From Flavobacteriaceae bacterium (lineage in GTDB: Bacteria > Bacteroidota > Bacteroidia > Flavobacteriales > Flavobacteriaceae), in the NCBI GenBank assembly GCA_018669795.1, contig JABHSQ010000015.1, forward strand, positions 1 through 64,000: 64,000 nt of DNA. Direction: 5' to 3'. Every line of letters starts with the position of its first letter. The stretch's first letter is position 1. A program made the translations under genes and the position numbers. Shown in pieces: positions 46,412-55,592 of this stretch. The notes beneath the pieces are model-generated. The model saw only the letters and a list, made by a program, of their open reading frames with translations, had not been told where the DNA came from and did not search any database.

Positions 46412-49400
46412 TTTTCATTGGAAGGTTTTAGATGCTTTTTTTCGCTTAAATGTATGTTATAACCCAATCCCTCTTTATCCTTAGACTGAACTTCTAAATA
46501 TATTTTTCTTCCAGCTTCATCAAAAGATTTTTTACTAGGAACTTTTGTTAAATCTCTCTTTTTAAAATTTGATAAGGGTATGGAAATCCATAAATCGGTA
46601 AAAGAAGACTTGGCAATATCCCCTTCAATAAAAAAGTCAAAGGCTGTAGATTGCACATTTGTTTCTGGAATAGAAATGATATTATTTTTTAAAAATATGG
46701 TACTATTAATATTAGCAAATTTGATTACATCCAATCTTTTTTTACTAAAAACTATTTTTCCTGCATCAATTATAGGTTGAAAGTTAATGATATCTAATTT
46801 TTTTATTTTATAACTTAATGCTGCCTCAAGAGAAGTGTAATTTACACCAATTGAATCATTCATTATACCTTTAAAGCTAGCGTCTAGATCAATAATGCCA
46901 GTTAATTTAGTGGGTTCATCTAGCTGTTTAAAACCAAAACCATTAAAGGTATACAGTAGATTTTCAATAGCAAAATCATCTATTTTAAAATTGGTTTTAA
47001 AAGGAGTTTGTAAGTTCTTACTCATATCGATTTTTGCATCTATAGACATTTTTTTATCGTAATAAAAACAATAAGCATTGTTTAAGTTTAACGTATTGAT
47101 GTCATCAAAAAATAAGCTTGCATTTACCTTTTCTAAGCTTGTATTCTTATAACTAAGTTTTTCCAGTTTTAAATTTAAGGTTGGATTAAATTTTGAATGC
47201 AATTCTTTTAAAATTAGTTTTAAATTATTTTGCTTCTTAGGTTTTTTTGATACAGGATTAAAAGTGTCTACGAAATTGCTGAAATTAATATTATTTGAAG
47301 TTATACTAATAGAAGAACTTACATTTTTTGTTGAAATAGAATCATCAAAAATTTCAATAAAATTATCAATTTCACCTTTTAAATGAATTGCTTGATTATT
47401 TGGTAAGCTTAGTTCAAAATCATTTAATATTGCATTTTTGTCTTTTATACTTAAGGATATATTATTAAAAGGTAGGATTAGATTTTCAGATTTATAAAAT
47501 AGGCTTCCTTTGCTTACATTTAGATCAATTTTAGCATTATTAATCAATTCTTTTAGGTTTCTAGCTTCGTCTTTAAAACGAACGTTCAATTTATAATCAG
47601 CATCTTTAAAAAAGAATTTCTCATAATTTAATATCTCTACCCAATTCTCAATTTTCCCATTTGCATTTAGATTTAAATCCATTTGTAAAGTTTCTAAGTC
47701 ATTCTTATTTTTTCTGGGACTTAAATCAATATTTATTTTTGCAATCAAATTGCTTTCTTTGTAATTTCCACTTATCTTCTTTATAGAAAGATGCTGGTCT
47801 TGATATTGAGCATCAATAATAATATTGCTAAAAGAAATATCAAAAAAATCTAATTGTTGTAAATTGAAGGAGAGATTTGGGTTGAATTTACTTGCTAGAA
47901 TGTTTATGGATTGTTTAATTTGAGCTATATTTTTACTTTTAGATTGTTTATTATTAGTTCCAAAAGCTTTTATTAAGGATTGATAATTTAAATACTTGGA
48001 CGAAATAGCTATTTTAGAATAAGTAGGATTGGCTGTGTCGTTAGATAATAATGAACCAAAGTTTTTAATATCTCCTTTAATAATTATGTTATCTTTTGAA
48101 TCTAAATCAACAATAAGTTCTTTTATTTCAGCATTATTATAATCGATATATAATTCTAAAATTGGAATATTGTAACGATTTGGACCATGCTTACTTTTTA
48201 TAATCAACTTTTTACTTTTAATGTTAACTTCGGAAAAGTTTATGACATCTAAAATAGAATTAATAGTGCCATTATAATTTCCAGTTATTTTAAAATTACC
48301 ATTCGAAAAACTATAATCTGCACTATTAATGATAGTATTCAAATAATTAATTTCGCCTTCAACTTCATAACCTGTAGTTAAATACTTGGATTTTGAAAAC
48401 TCACTTACTAAGGTGAGATCCTTTATTTTAAATGGTATATTATTATATTCACCTCTAAGATACTCAAAAGTATTTGTGAGATTTTTTCTGTTTTCTACTA
48501 TAGAACTGTCCTTAAATACTCTGTTTTTAGTCCCTCCGATAAAGGATATGTTTTTGAAATGCAAACTGTCTTTTTTATAGAAAATTTCATTGTTACTAGT
48601 TTCGTATTTTAATTTCACCAAGGTGTTATTCTTATAAACAAACTTTCCTGAAATATCAGCACTTACCTTAAAAGGTCTTTTAATAGCAAGTCCTTCTAAT
48701 TTCTGTTTAATATTATCCGGCAATAAGTGCACGCTTTCATTATAATTGGTCTTTTCTAACGATAATAAGAATTTAAAATTTTTATTTTTAAGATTAATAA
48801 ATGCAGAAATATCAAAATTTTGTTTTCCTATTTTTAATTCAAATTCGGGCACTATGAGGGTGTTTTCTGAAGTGTTAATAATTGGTTGAAAACTGCCCAC
48901 ACACCTAACATTATTAAAAAAAGTTCCGTTTTTTAAATTCAACCCCATTTCTTTCATAAAAACATCTAAGTTTACTTTTGGGATTATCAATTTTTTTAGA
49001 TCAATATTAAAATCTACTTTATTTAAGTGCGCTGTTATTCTTTTGTTTTTAATTTTTTCAATGAACGTAAATTCAATACTTTCCATTAAAAAAGCAACAT
49101 CATTGTCAATAATGTTAAGACTTTTTGCCTTTTCAGTATTCTTAGATTTGGTTTTAAAAACATAAACATTACTAAAATGATCCTCATCTACAAAAATAGA
49201 AACATGTCCTTTTTTTGCTGAAATCGATGTGATTTTTACCTCTTCTTTTAATATATCAACAATCGATAATGAGGCACTTAATTCTTCTATAAATAGCGTT
49301 TTTCTTTTATGTTGAGCGTATAAAGAGTCAGTTAATGTAAGGTTGAAAATTTTTATTTTTATGGTAGGTAATTCTTTTAAAGAGCTTATGTTAATGGAGT

Positions 49401-49566
49401 CAAAAAGAATTTCTCCATTACTTTTTTCATTAAGTGTTTTTTCTATTTGAGCAATAAGTTTCTCCTTATGGTTATTAAAATAATAGTGTATTCCAATTAA
49501 AGAAATTAAAAGAATTAGCAGAAAAGTGCTAATGAAAATTAAGATATTTCTATATAGTTTTTTAAT
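46408..49566 (-). CDS. AsmA-like large envelope protein, ATT start
   Basis: An ATG start at 49086 gives 892 residues and no signal sequence, but the frame stays open 160 codons further upstream, to a stop at 49570-49572. That extension reads IKKLYRNILIFISTFLLILL, a perfect membrane anchor, and then soluble protein rich in Ile, Lys, Asn and Ser. There is no ATG, GTG or TTG before the anchor, so the start is most likely ATT at 49564-49566, giving about 1052 residues. The body has repeated beta-strand segments with a C-terminal AsmA-type region (VQSTAFDFFIEGDIAKSSFT, LWISIPLSNFKKRDL). AsmA-family proteins bridge the periplasm and carry lipids to the outer membrane; this role is inferred. Confidence 0.75.
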   Translation of the reverse strand: MKKLYRNILIFISTFLLILLISLIGIHYYFNNHKEKLIAQIEKTLNEKSNGEILFDSINISSLKELPTIKIKIFNLTLTDSLYAQHKRKTLFIEELSASLSIVDILKEEVKITSISAKKGHVSIFVDEDHFSNVYVFKTKSKNTEKAKSLNIIDNDVAFLMESIEFTFIEKIKNKRITAHLNKVDFNIDLKKLIIPKVNLDVFMKEMGLNLKNGTFFNNVRCVGSFQPIINTSENTLIVPEFELKIGKQNFDISAFINLKNKNFKFLLSLEKTNYNESVHLLPDNIKQKLEGLAIKRPFKVSADISGKFVYKNNTLVKLKYETSNNEIFYKKDSLHFKNISFIGGTKNRVFKDSSIVENRKNLTNTFEYLRGEYNNIPFKIKDLTLVSEFSKSKYLTTGYEVEGEINYLNTIINSADYSFSNGNFKITGNYNGTINSILDVINFSEVNIKSKKLIIKSKHGPNRYNIPILELYIDYNNAEIKELIVDLDSKDNIIIKGDIKNFGSLLSNDTANPTYSKIAISSKYLNYQSLIKAFGTNNKQSKSKNIAQIKQSINILASKFNPNLSFNLQQLDFFDISFSNIIIDAQYQDQHLSIKKISGNYKESNLIAKINIDLSPRKNKNDLETLQMDLNLNANGKIENWVEILNYEKFFFKDADYKLNVRFKDEARNLKELINNAKIDLNVSKGSLFYKSENLILPFNNISLSIKDKNAILNDFELSLPNNQAIHLKGEIDNFIEIFDDSISTKNVSSSISITSNNINFSNFVDTFNPVSKKPKKQNNLKLILKELHSKFNPTLNLKLEKLSYKNTSLEKVNASLFFDDINTLNLNNAYCFYYDKKMSIDAKIDMSKNLQTPFKTNFKIDDFAIENLLYTFNGFGFKQLDEPTKLTGIIDLDASFKGIMNDSIGVNYTSLEAALSYKIKKLDIINFQPIIDAGKIVFSKKRLDVIKFANINSTIFLKNNIISIPETNVQSTAFDFFIEGDIAKSSFTDLWISIPLSNFKKRDLTKVPSKKSFDEAGRKIYLEVQSKDKEGLGYNIHLSEKKHLKPSNEN

Positions 49567-49645
49567 AATTTAAGGTATTTTGATTATTGTAAAAATAGAT
49601 AAAAAAGACTTAGTGTTCAATTACTATATTAAATAAGAGTTGATG

Positions 49646-51019
49646 CTATAATTTTGAAGAAAAAACAGTTTCTTTTCTCAGTTTTATTAACTCCCAAATA
49701 AAAAACCCAATTACCGTTAAATACTCCAAAGCGACTAAGTATAAATTTTCAGAAAACCCATCAACACCAAAAGCATTATAACTTAAAATTACAGCCAAAC
49801 TCCAAATTATCGGAAACTTATATTTTGTAAAAACGGAAAGCAATAAGGGAGTGGCGATGTACCAAGGGTGTATGGTTGTAGAAAATAAAAAGTATATCGA
49901 AACTCCAAATAGCATGGAGGTAATAAGTTGTTGAGTTGATTTATTCTTTCTTAGAAATGTAAAGAGTAAAATAAATAGGATCACAAATAATGGAAGAATC
50001 TTTCCAATGATAGCAATCATATTCCATCCAACTATCTTAAAACCCATCCAACGAATTATATAATATATACTGGCATTAAACTCAAAATTTTGAAACCAAA
50101 GAAAAATTGTTTTAGAAAAATTGCTAATAAATTGAGCGGATAAAAAAGGAGTAAAAGTAAAAATAACCGTTCCTAATACTATGAAATAAAAACCAGCAAG
50201 CTTAAAAAAACCTTTATTAAGATCAGTTGAAAACCACCTGTAATATAAAGGAAGGAAAAGTAAGGGAATTAGTTTTACAGAAACTGATATGCCTAATAAA
50301 CCAGCAGATCCAAGCCATTTTTTTTGATGTAATAAATATAGAGAAGCAATTAAAAAGAATAGCATAACTCCTTCAAAATGAAGGTTGCCAGTTAGTTCTA
50401 TAACGATAAAAGGATTTAAGAAATACCAAAAAATTTGATTTGGATTTAAATGAAGTTTTACTAACAATTTCTTTCCTATGCATAGGATTCCAATATCAGC
50501 TAAAATTAGTATAATTCGCACCACCATCACCGACCCTAAAATACTTTTCCCTGCAAAAACTGAAGCAATTGCAAAACATAGCTGATTGATAGCTGGGTAG
50601 TTGCTGAAATGACTTCTATTTAAACTACCCATTCCATTATAAAGTTCTTGTGCTTGATTAACAATAGTCACAAATGAGTTTGAAGTGTCTTCTATATAGT
50701 TTTCTGGGGTAAATAAATAAGGACTTATGCCTTGAGTAATTAATCTTCCATCCCAAATAAAACGATAAAAATCTTGAGATAAATTAGGGAGTACTGCAAT
50801 AAAAAGTAATCTAAAAATTATTCCGATTCCTGCTAACAACCAAAAACGATCTTGATTTATTTGGATGATTTTATAAGAAATAAAAAATAATGCTCCAAAA
50901 AGAGTGATGAGTTTTATAAAATCACTTCGATCTAAGTCATAAGCAAAAACTATATAAAATAACATGCATAGAAAAACCAGCAGTATAGTTGTTCTATTAT
51001 TTTTTAAAGTTATGAGCAC
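49646..51019 (-). CDS. GT-C fold mannosyltransferase-like membrane protein
   Basis: 457 residues with about ten to twelve membrane segments. The first periplasmic loop carries the acidic motif of GT-C enzymes in NLSQDFYRFIWDGRLITQG (Asp in QDFYR and WDGR) and the usual GISPY that follows. Such enzymes use polyprenyl-phosphate sugars as donors on the outer face of the inner membrane. Similarity is to the eukaryotic PIG-M and bacterial DUF2029/GT87-type group. The acceptor is unknown; polyprenyl-phosphate mannose could come from the GT2 enzyme encoded at 57.1 kb, which is only a suggestion. Confidence 0.78.
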   Translation of the reverse strand: MLITLKNNRTTILLVFLCMLFYIVFAYDLDRSDFIKLITLFGALFFISYKIIQINQDRFWLLAGIGIIFRLLFIAVLPNLSQDFYRFIWDGRLITQGISPYLFTPENYIEDTSNSFVTIVNQAQELYNGMGSLNRSHFSNYPAINQLCFAIASVFAGKSILGSVMVVRIILILADIGILCIGKKLLVKLHLNPNQIFWYFLNPFIVIELTGNLHFEGVMLFFLIASLYLLHQKKWLGSAGLLGISVSVKLIPLLFLPLYYRWFSTDLNKGFFKLAGFYFIVLGTVIFTFTPFLSAQFISNFSKTIFLWFQNFEFNASIYYIIRWMGFKIVGWNMIAIIGKILPLFVILFILLFTFLRKNKSTQQLITSMLFGVSIYFLFSTTIHPWYIATPLLLSVFTKYKFPIIWSLAVILSYNAFGVDGFSENLYLVALEYLTVIGFFIWELIKLRKETVFSSKL

Positions 51020-51112
51020 TTATAGCCTTTATTACAAATAATAATATCGTATGTTTTATTAAAAATAATACAACATTAAAAATAGTCATTCAAAATTAAA
51101 ATTAAGAATTCA

Positions 51113-52210
51113 CTAGAATTCATCTTGCCATTCTGCTATAAATAGATTCGTATCACGTCCACCACCATTATTTCTGTTAGATGAGAATATTAAATGTTTC
51201 CCATCATTTGAAAAAACTGGAAAAGCATCAAATGTTTCTCCGTGCGTAATACGCTCTAAATTTTTCCCATCTACATTAATCATGTATAAATTAAAAGGGA
51301 ATCCTTTTTCGGCTTCATAATTACTAGAGAATAATATTTTTTTACCATCTGGTGTAAAAAACGGACTCCAGTTAGCATTTCCTAGATTCGTTAATTGTTT
51401 CATGCCGCTACCATCAGCATTGCAAATATATAGTTCCATATTGGTAGGCTCAACTAACCCTTCAGCTAACAAGCCTTTGTATTTACTAACTTCTTCTTCT
51501 GTTTTAGGTCTTGATGATCTAAAAATTAATTTGGTTCCGTCTGGAGAAAAGAAAGCACCTCCATCATAGCCTAATTCGTCAGTAATTTGTTGCACATCAC
51601 TTCCGTCAAGATTCATCGTATATAATTCTAAATCTCCACTTCTAGTCGAAGTGAACACAATTTTATCTCCTTTAGGGGAAACTGTTGCTTCTGCATCATA
51701 ACCAGGTGAATCGGTTAATTGTCCAGTAATATTTCCTTCTAAATCGGCAACAAAAATGTCGAAACTATCATAAACGGGCCATACATACCTTCCGTTTTTG
51801 CGCAAAGGAACTTCAGGACATGCTTTATCTGCTAAATGTGTGGAGCCATAAACAAAACTTTTATTGTCTGGTAAAAAATAAGCGCAGGTTGTTCGCCCCA
51901 TTCCGGTACTTACCATTGGTGGAATATTTCCATTAAAAGTTTCATCAGCATTCATTAAAAACATCTGATCACATGCCAATCCCCATTTTTTATTATTGGA
52001 TTGAAAAATTAACTGTCGATCATCAAAACTCCAATATGCTTCTGCATTATCACCGCCAAAAGTTACTTGACGTAGTGATTTAAAATGAGTTTCTTCAGGG
52101 AAGATTAAGGAATTTTTTTTTGGTGTTTCTTTGGTGGTGGAAACTTCAATTTTATTTTCTTTACAAGCGAATATGAATAAAACAATTAATAAAATTGGTA
52201 TTCGTTTCAT
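51113..52210 (-). CDS. TolB-like beta-propeller lipoprotein
   Basis: 365 residues. Lipoprotein signal with lipobox Cys16 (LLIVLFIFACKENK). The mature protein has at least five WD40-like PD40 repeats, for example ATVSPKGDKIVFTSTRSGD, AFFSPDGTKLIFRSSRPK, PFFTPDGKKILFSSNYEA and PVFSNDGKHLIFSSNRN, forming a propeller. It resembles the TolB propeller but lacks the TolB N-terminal domain, so it is not TolB of the Tol-Pal system. It is divergent from the M28 peptidase across 91 bases; propellers of this kind often accompany peptidases, which may be the link here. Confidence 0.85.
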   Translation of the reverse strand: MKRIPILLIVLFIFACKENKIEVSTTKETPKKNSLIFPEETHFKSLRQVTFGGDNAEAYWSFDDRQLIFQSNNKKWGLACDQMFLMNADETFNGNIPPMVSTGMGRTTCAYFLPDNKSFVYGSTHLADKACPEVPLRKNGRYVWPVYDSFDIFVADLEGNITGQLTDSPGYDAEATVSPKGDKIVFTSTRSGDLELYTMNLDGSDVQQITDELGYDGGAFFSPDGTKLIFRSSRPKTEEEVSKYKGLLAEGLVEPTNMELYICNADGSGMKQLTNLGNANWSPFFTPDGKKILFSSNYEAEKGFPFNLYMINVDGKNLERITHGETFDAFPVFSNDGKHLIFSSNRNNGGGRDTNLFIAEWQDEF

Positions 52211-52222
52211 AATTAGATTAAT

Positions 52223-52253
52223 TTTGTGTAAAAATAACGCTTTAGTATCTTTG
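52223..52253 (+). promoter_or_regulatory. Consensus promoter of the M28 peptidase gene
   Basis: TTTG (52223-52226), a 19-base spacer and TATCTTTG (52246-52253) make an exact match to the Bacteroidota -33/-7 consensus with ideal spacing, the best promoter in the window. The start site is expected near 52259, 43 bases before the ATG. Confidence 0.75.
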
Positions 52254-52301
52254 TTAATAAAGATTTTGGTTATTTCTAATAAATTATATTAAAAAAAATT
52301 A

Positions 52302-53534
52302 ATGATGAAAGTATTTTATTTATTTACGGCAATATTTCTGGTGTTTTCTTGTGAAACCAAAAAACCTGTTAAGGAAGTTTCTATAAAAGATGATGTGTAT
52401 TTTTTAGCAGACGATTCTCAAGAAGGTAGAAAAACTGGATCTGAAACAGAAAAACAATCTGCAAATTATCTTGCTGAAAGATTTAAAAACATGGGATTAG
52501 CACCAAAAGGTACAGATGGTTATTTACAACCATTTACTTTTAAACCTAAAACCAATCCACATGGGGAAGCTACTTATAATATAAATAAAGGGGATAGTAC
52601 GATTACGGGTTTAAATGTAGTTGCTTATATCGATAATAAGGCAGAAAATACGGTTATTATCGGAGCTCATTATGATCATTTAGGGTTTGGTAATGAAGGT
52701 TCTTTGTATAGAGGTGAAGGGGCAGAAATACATAATGGGGCAGATGATAATGCAAGTGGTGTTGCAGTAATGATGAATTTAGCAAAACGTCTTAAGGGAA
52801 AGAACACCAATAATAATTACTTGTTTATTTCATTTTCGGGAGAAGAAATGGGATTGTTAGGTTCTAATTATTTCGTGAAAAACCCAACTATCGATACTAA
52901 AAAAGTGAACTATATGATTAACATGGATATGGTGGGTCGATTAAAAGATGATAAATCACTTGCCGTTTATGGTGTTGGTACTTCTCCTAAATTTAGTCAA
53001 ACATTATTTGCTAATAATTCCGATTTTAAAATTATCGAAAAAGAATCTGGAGTTGGACCAAGTGATCATACTTCATTTTATTTAGCCGATATGCCAGTAC
53101 TGCATTTTTTTACAGGACAACATGAAGATTATCATAAGCCAAGTGATGATGCAGAAAAGCTAAATTATGAAGGAATGGATGCTATTTCAACTTATATAAT
53201 GGATGTCATTACTGACTTAGATAATGATGGTAGGTTAGCATTTAGAAAAACAAAAAATGAAAGCGAAGAAACACCTGATTTTAAAGTTACCTTGGGTGTA
53301 GTCCCAGATTATTTATATGATGATCAAGGAATGCGTATTGATGGTGTAAGTGAAGAAAGACCAGCTCAACGTGCTGGAATGATGAAAGGTGATGTTGTAA
53401 TTAAAGTTGGTGAATACGAAATAACCGATATGATGAGTTATATGAGATCACTTTCAAAATTTGAAAAAGGACAAAAAACAATGGTGATTGTAGAACGAAA
53501 TGGAGCGCCTTTAGCCCTAGAAGTAACTTGGTAG
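52302..53534 (+). CDS. M28-family zinc aminopeptidase with a C-terminal PDZ domain, lipoprotein
   Basis: 410 residues. Lipobox Cys17 (IFLVFSCETKK). The peptidase domain has the metal ligands of M28 enzymes: HYDHLGFG (His), NGADDNASGVAV (bridging Asp), SFSGEEMGLLGS (catalytic and ligand Glu), NMDMVGRL (Asp) and PSDHTSFY (His). Residues 320-410 form a PDZ domain (TLGVVPDYLYDDQGMRIDGV, then RAGMMKGDVVIKV). It probably trims peptides in the periplasm or at the outer membrane. Own promoter and terminator, so a single-gene unit. Confidence 0.92.
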   Translation: MMKVFYLFTAIFLVFSCETKKPVKEVSIKDDVYFLADDSQEGRKTGSETEKQSANYLAERFKNMGLAPKGTDGYLQPFTFKPKTNPHGEATYNINKGDSTITGLNVVAYIDNKAENTVIIGAHYDHLGFGNEGSLYRGEGAEIHNGADDNASGVAVMMNLAKRLKGKNTNNNYLFISFSGEEMGLLGSNYFVKNPTIDTKKVNYMINMDMVGRLKDDKSLAVYGVGTSPKFSQTLFANNSDFKIIEKESGVGPSDHTSFYLADMPVLHFFTGQHEDYHKPSDDAEKLNYEGMDAISTYIMDVITDLDNDGRLAFRKTKNESEETPDFKVTLGVVPDYLYDDQGMRIDGVSEERPAQRAGMMKGDVVIKVGEYEITDMMSYMRSLSKFEKGQKTMVIVERNGAPLALEVTW

Positions 53535-53561
53535 TTTCTTGTTGAAAATAGTATTTGAAGG

Positions 53562-53586
53562 CTTCTTGAAAAGGGAGTTTTTTTTT
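53562..53586 (+). terminator. Intrinsic terminator after the M28 peptidase gene
   Basis: CTTCTT (53562-53567), GAAA tetraloop, AGGGAG (53572-53577) with two G-U pairs, then nine T residues at 53578-53586. It overlaps the last bases of the convergent acyltransferase gene. Confidence 0.7.
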
Positions 53587-54616
53587 ATTTTACACGAAGT
53601 GCAATTAAGGGTAAAATGATTCCTATTCCTAAAAGGGTGGTTCCGATTATTTTTCCTAAAACCAAGAATGCAACAAGGACTAATAGAAGTAAATAAATAG
53701 GTGCTAATGTTATAATGAATACATACCTGAAAGTTCCAATAAATTCGTCTTCTGCTATTTTTGGAAATGTAACTTTCCTCCAAATAAGATAAGGTAAAAA
53801 ATAAAATATTTTTATTAAAAAAATAAAAAAGGAATACAAACCTGATGGCTCTTTTAATTTATTTCCAGGATTTGAAAAATCATTTTGGAGGCAATCGTTT
53901 ACAACTTCAGGTAAGGTGTAATCTACCTTTAAATCATTTAGTTTTTTTAAGCTTATTTCATGGTCTAAAATACTTTCTATATGAGTAGTTAGTTGTTTAA
54001 GTTCTGCAGAAATAGATTTGTTTAATTCTTGCATGTCAAGCTGCTTGCCATCCCAAAATTTATTGGGAGAAATATGCTTACCAAAATAAACAGACATGGA
54101 ATCTCCATACTCAGTAGGAGCTTGATAATTTACTCCAACAGGTATAATTATAATTTCTCTTTTAGGATATTTTTGTAAGGTCTCTTCAATGATCCTAGCT
54201 GCCCCTTTTTTTAAAGGACGAATTTTTCGGTTTAAGGAATGACTTCCTTCTGGAAATAATATAATCGATTTTTTTTGATTAAGTAACGTGCTACAGAAAG
54301 TAAAAACCGCTCTATTTTTTTGAATGGTATTTGCTCCGTCTACCATTCTATAAACAGGAAGCATTTGTAAACTATTTAACAGTTTTGCAACTGTTGGGTT
54401 TTTAAAAACCGCTGCTCTTGTAAGAAAATAATTTTTTCGAGTACTACTAATGCTAACTAATAGAGGATCTAATAATGCATTTTGATGGTTGGATAAGAAA
54501 ATAACAGCTTGATTCTTTGGTATTTTTTCTTGGTAAACCACATCGATTTTTTTATAATAAAATTTAAAACCTACTGTGAGGTAAAACTGAACAAAACTGA
54601 ACCAAAGTAATTTCAA
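53585..54616 (-). CDS. PlsC-type 1-acyl-glycerol-phosphate acyltransferase family protein
   Basis: 343 residues. The acyltransferase block I is LSNHQNALLDPLLV (about residues 40-53), with His and Asp five residues apart as in many Bacteroidota members rather than the canonical four. Block III is IILFPEGSHSLNRK. The C-terminal 90 residues add two membrane segments (FFIFLIKIFYFLPYLIW and IITLAPIYLLLLVLVAFLV). The enzyme should transfer acyl groups to a phospholipid precursor or related lipid; the exact acceptor is open. It is 12 bases downstream of the BASS transporter gene. Confidence 0.88.
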   Translation of the reverse strand: MKLLWFSFVQFYLTVGFKFYYKKIDVVYQEKIPKNQAVIFLSNHQNALLDPLLVSISSTRKNYFLTRAAVFKNPTVAKLLNSLQMLPVYRMVDGANTIQKNRAVFTFCSTLLNQKKSIILFPEGSHSLNRKIRPLKKGAARIIEETLQKYPKREIIIIPVGVNYQAPTEYGDSMSVYFGKHISPNKFWDGKQLDMQELNKSISAELKQLTTHIESILDHEISLKKLNDLKVDYTLPEVVNDCLQNDFSNPGNKLKEPSGLYSFFIFLIKIFYFLPYLIWRKVTFPKIAEDEFIGTFRYVFIITLAPIYLLLLVLVAFLVLGKIIGTTLLGIGIILPLIALRVK

Positions 54617-54628
54617 AATAAATGCGAT

Positions 54629-55528
54629 TTAAATTCTTTTTTTAGACCAAAAAATTGCTATAGTAAGTCCGGATACAATATGCCATATTCCCCAAAATGC
54701 AGCTAAAATAGCCATTCCACCAAGACCATTAAAAAAACTAAAAATTAATAACAATCCCAAACCAGAATTTTGTATTCCGGTTTCAATGGCTAAAGTACGT
54801 CTATTTCTTTTAGAAAGGCCTGCGATACTAGCCACGCTATACCCCAATATTAATGCTAATATGTTATGAACTAATACAATTATAAAAACATAATGAATGT
54901 ATTTTTTAAAAATGTCAATGTTTTTTGATAATGCTAAAATGATAAGTGCCATAAAAAATAAAATAGATCCTATTTTAAAAATAGGTGCCGTTTTTAATGC
55001 AAACTTTGGGGAGTAATTTTGAACCAACATTCCTAAAATTAATGGAACTCCTAATAATAATGAAATTACTTTAACCATTTCTAGAGGTGATAATGAAATG
55101 GTATTTATTAAATTAGAAGTAGGTCCATAAAGTCCAGACCATAATTGAAAATTTAATGGAGTCATGACAATTGCTAAAAGTGTTGAAATAGCTGTTAGGC
55201 TAACTGAAAGCGCTGCGTTTCCTTTTGCATAATGGGTCATGAAATTGGAAATATTTCCTCCTGGACAGGCAGCAACCAGAAACATCCCTAAAGCAATACT
55301 TGGAAGTGGTTGTATGATAGTTACTAGTAAAAAAGTGAAAGCTGGAAGTAATATAAATTGAGATAAAACTCCAATTAATACACTTTTTGGGTTTTTAACG
55401 ATTCTTAAAAAATCTGATATCGTAATGTTTAGAGCAACTCCAAACATAATCACCGCGAGTGTAAGATTTAGAAAGAATAAACTTTCTGAATCAAAATTTA
55501 AAATTATAGCATCTAACTCTTGTTGCAT
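54629..55528 (-). CDS. Bile acid:sodium symporter (BASS) family transporter
   Basis: 299 residues with about nine to ten membrane segments. Sodium-site motifs of the family are visible: VAACPGGNISNFMTHYAKGNAALSV (described in part; residues ACPGGNISN) and the crossover-helix segment AIETGIQNSGLGLLLI. Bacterial BASS proteins carry organic acids or sterol-like compounds with sodium; the substrate is not predictable here. It belongs to the same broad superfamily as the Acr3 arsenite exporters, but the sequence is BASS, not Acr3. Probably co-transcribed with the acyltransferase gene. Confidence 0.88.
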   Translation of the reverse strand: MQQELDAIILNFDSESLFFLNLTLAVIMFGVALNITISDFLRIVKNPKSVLIGVLSQFILLPAFTFLLVTIIQPLPSIALGMFLVAACPGGNISNFMTHYAKGNAALSVSLTAISTLLAIVMTPLNFQLWSGLYGPTSNLINTISLSPLEMVKVISLLLGVPLILGMLVQNYSPKFALKTAPIFKIGSILFFMALIILALSKNIDIFKKYIHYVFIIVLVHNILALILGYSVASIAGLSKRNRRTLAIETGIQNSGLGLLLIFSFFNGLGGMAILAAFWGIWHIVSGLTIAIFWSKKRI

Positions 55529-55592
55529 TTAGATTTTAAAATTAGTAAAATATAATAAGTAAATTATATTTATTTAACTTGTAGATTAGGAT

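Noticed and set aside
51113-52210. TolB of the Tol-Pal system
   Set aside because: It is a lipoprotein with only the propeller; the TolB N-terminal domain is missing and no tol or pal gene is nearby.
54629-55528. Arsenite exporter Acr3 near the arsenosugar cluster
   Set aside because: The motifs (ACPGGNISN, GIQNSGLGL) are those of bile acid:sodium symporters; Acr3-specific Cys and flanking motifs are absent, and the gene belongs to a different operon.
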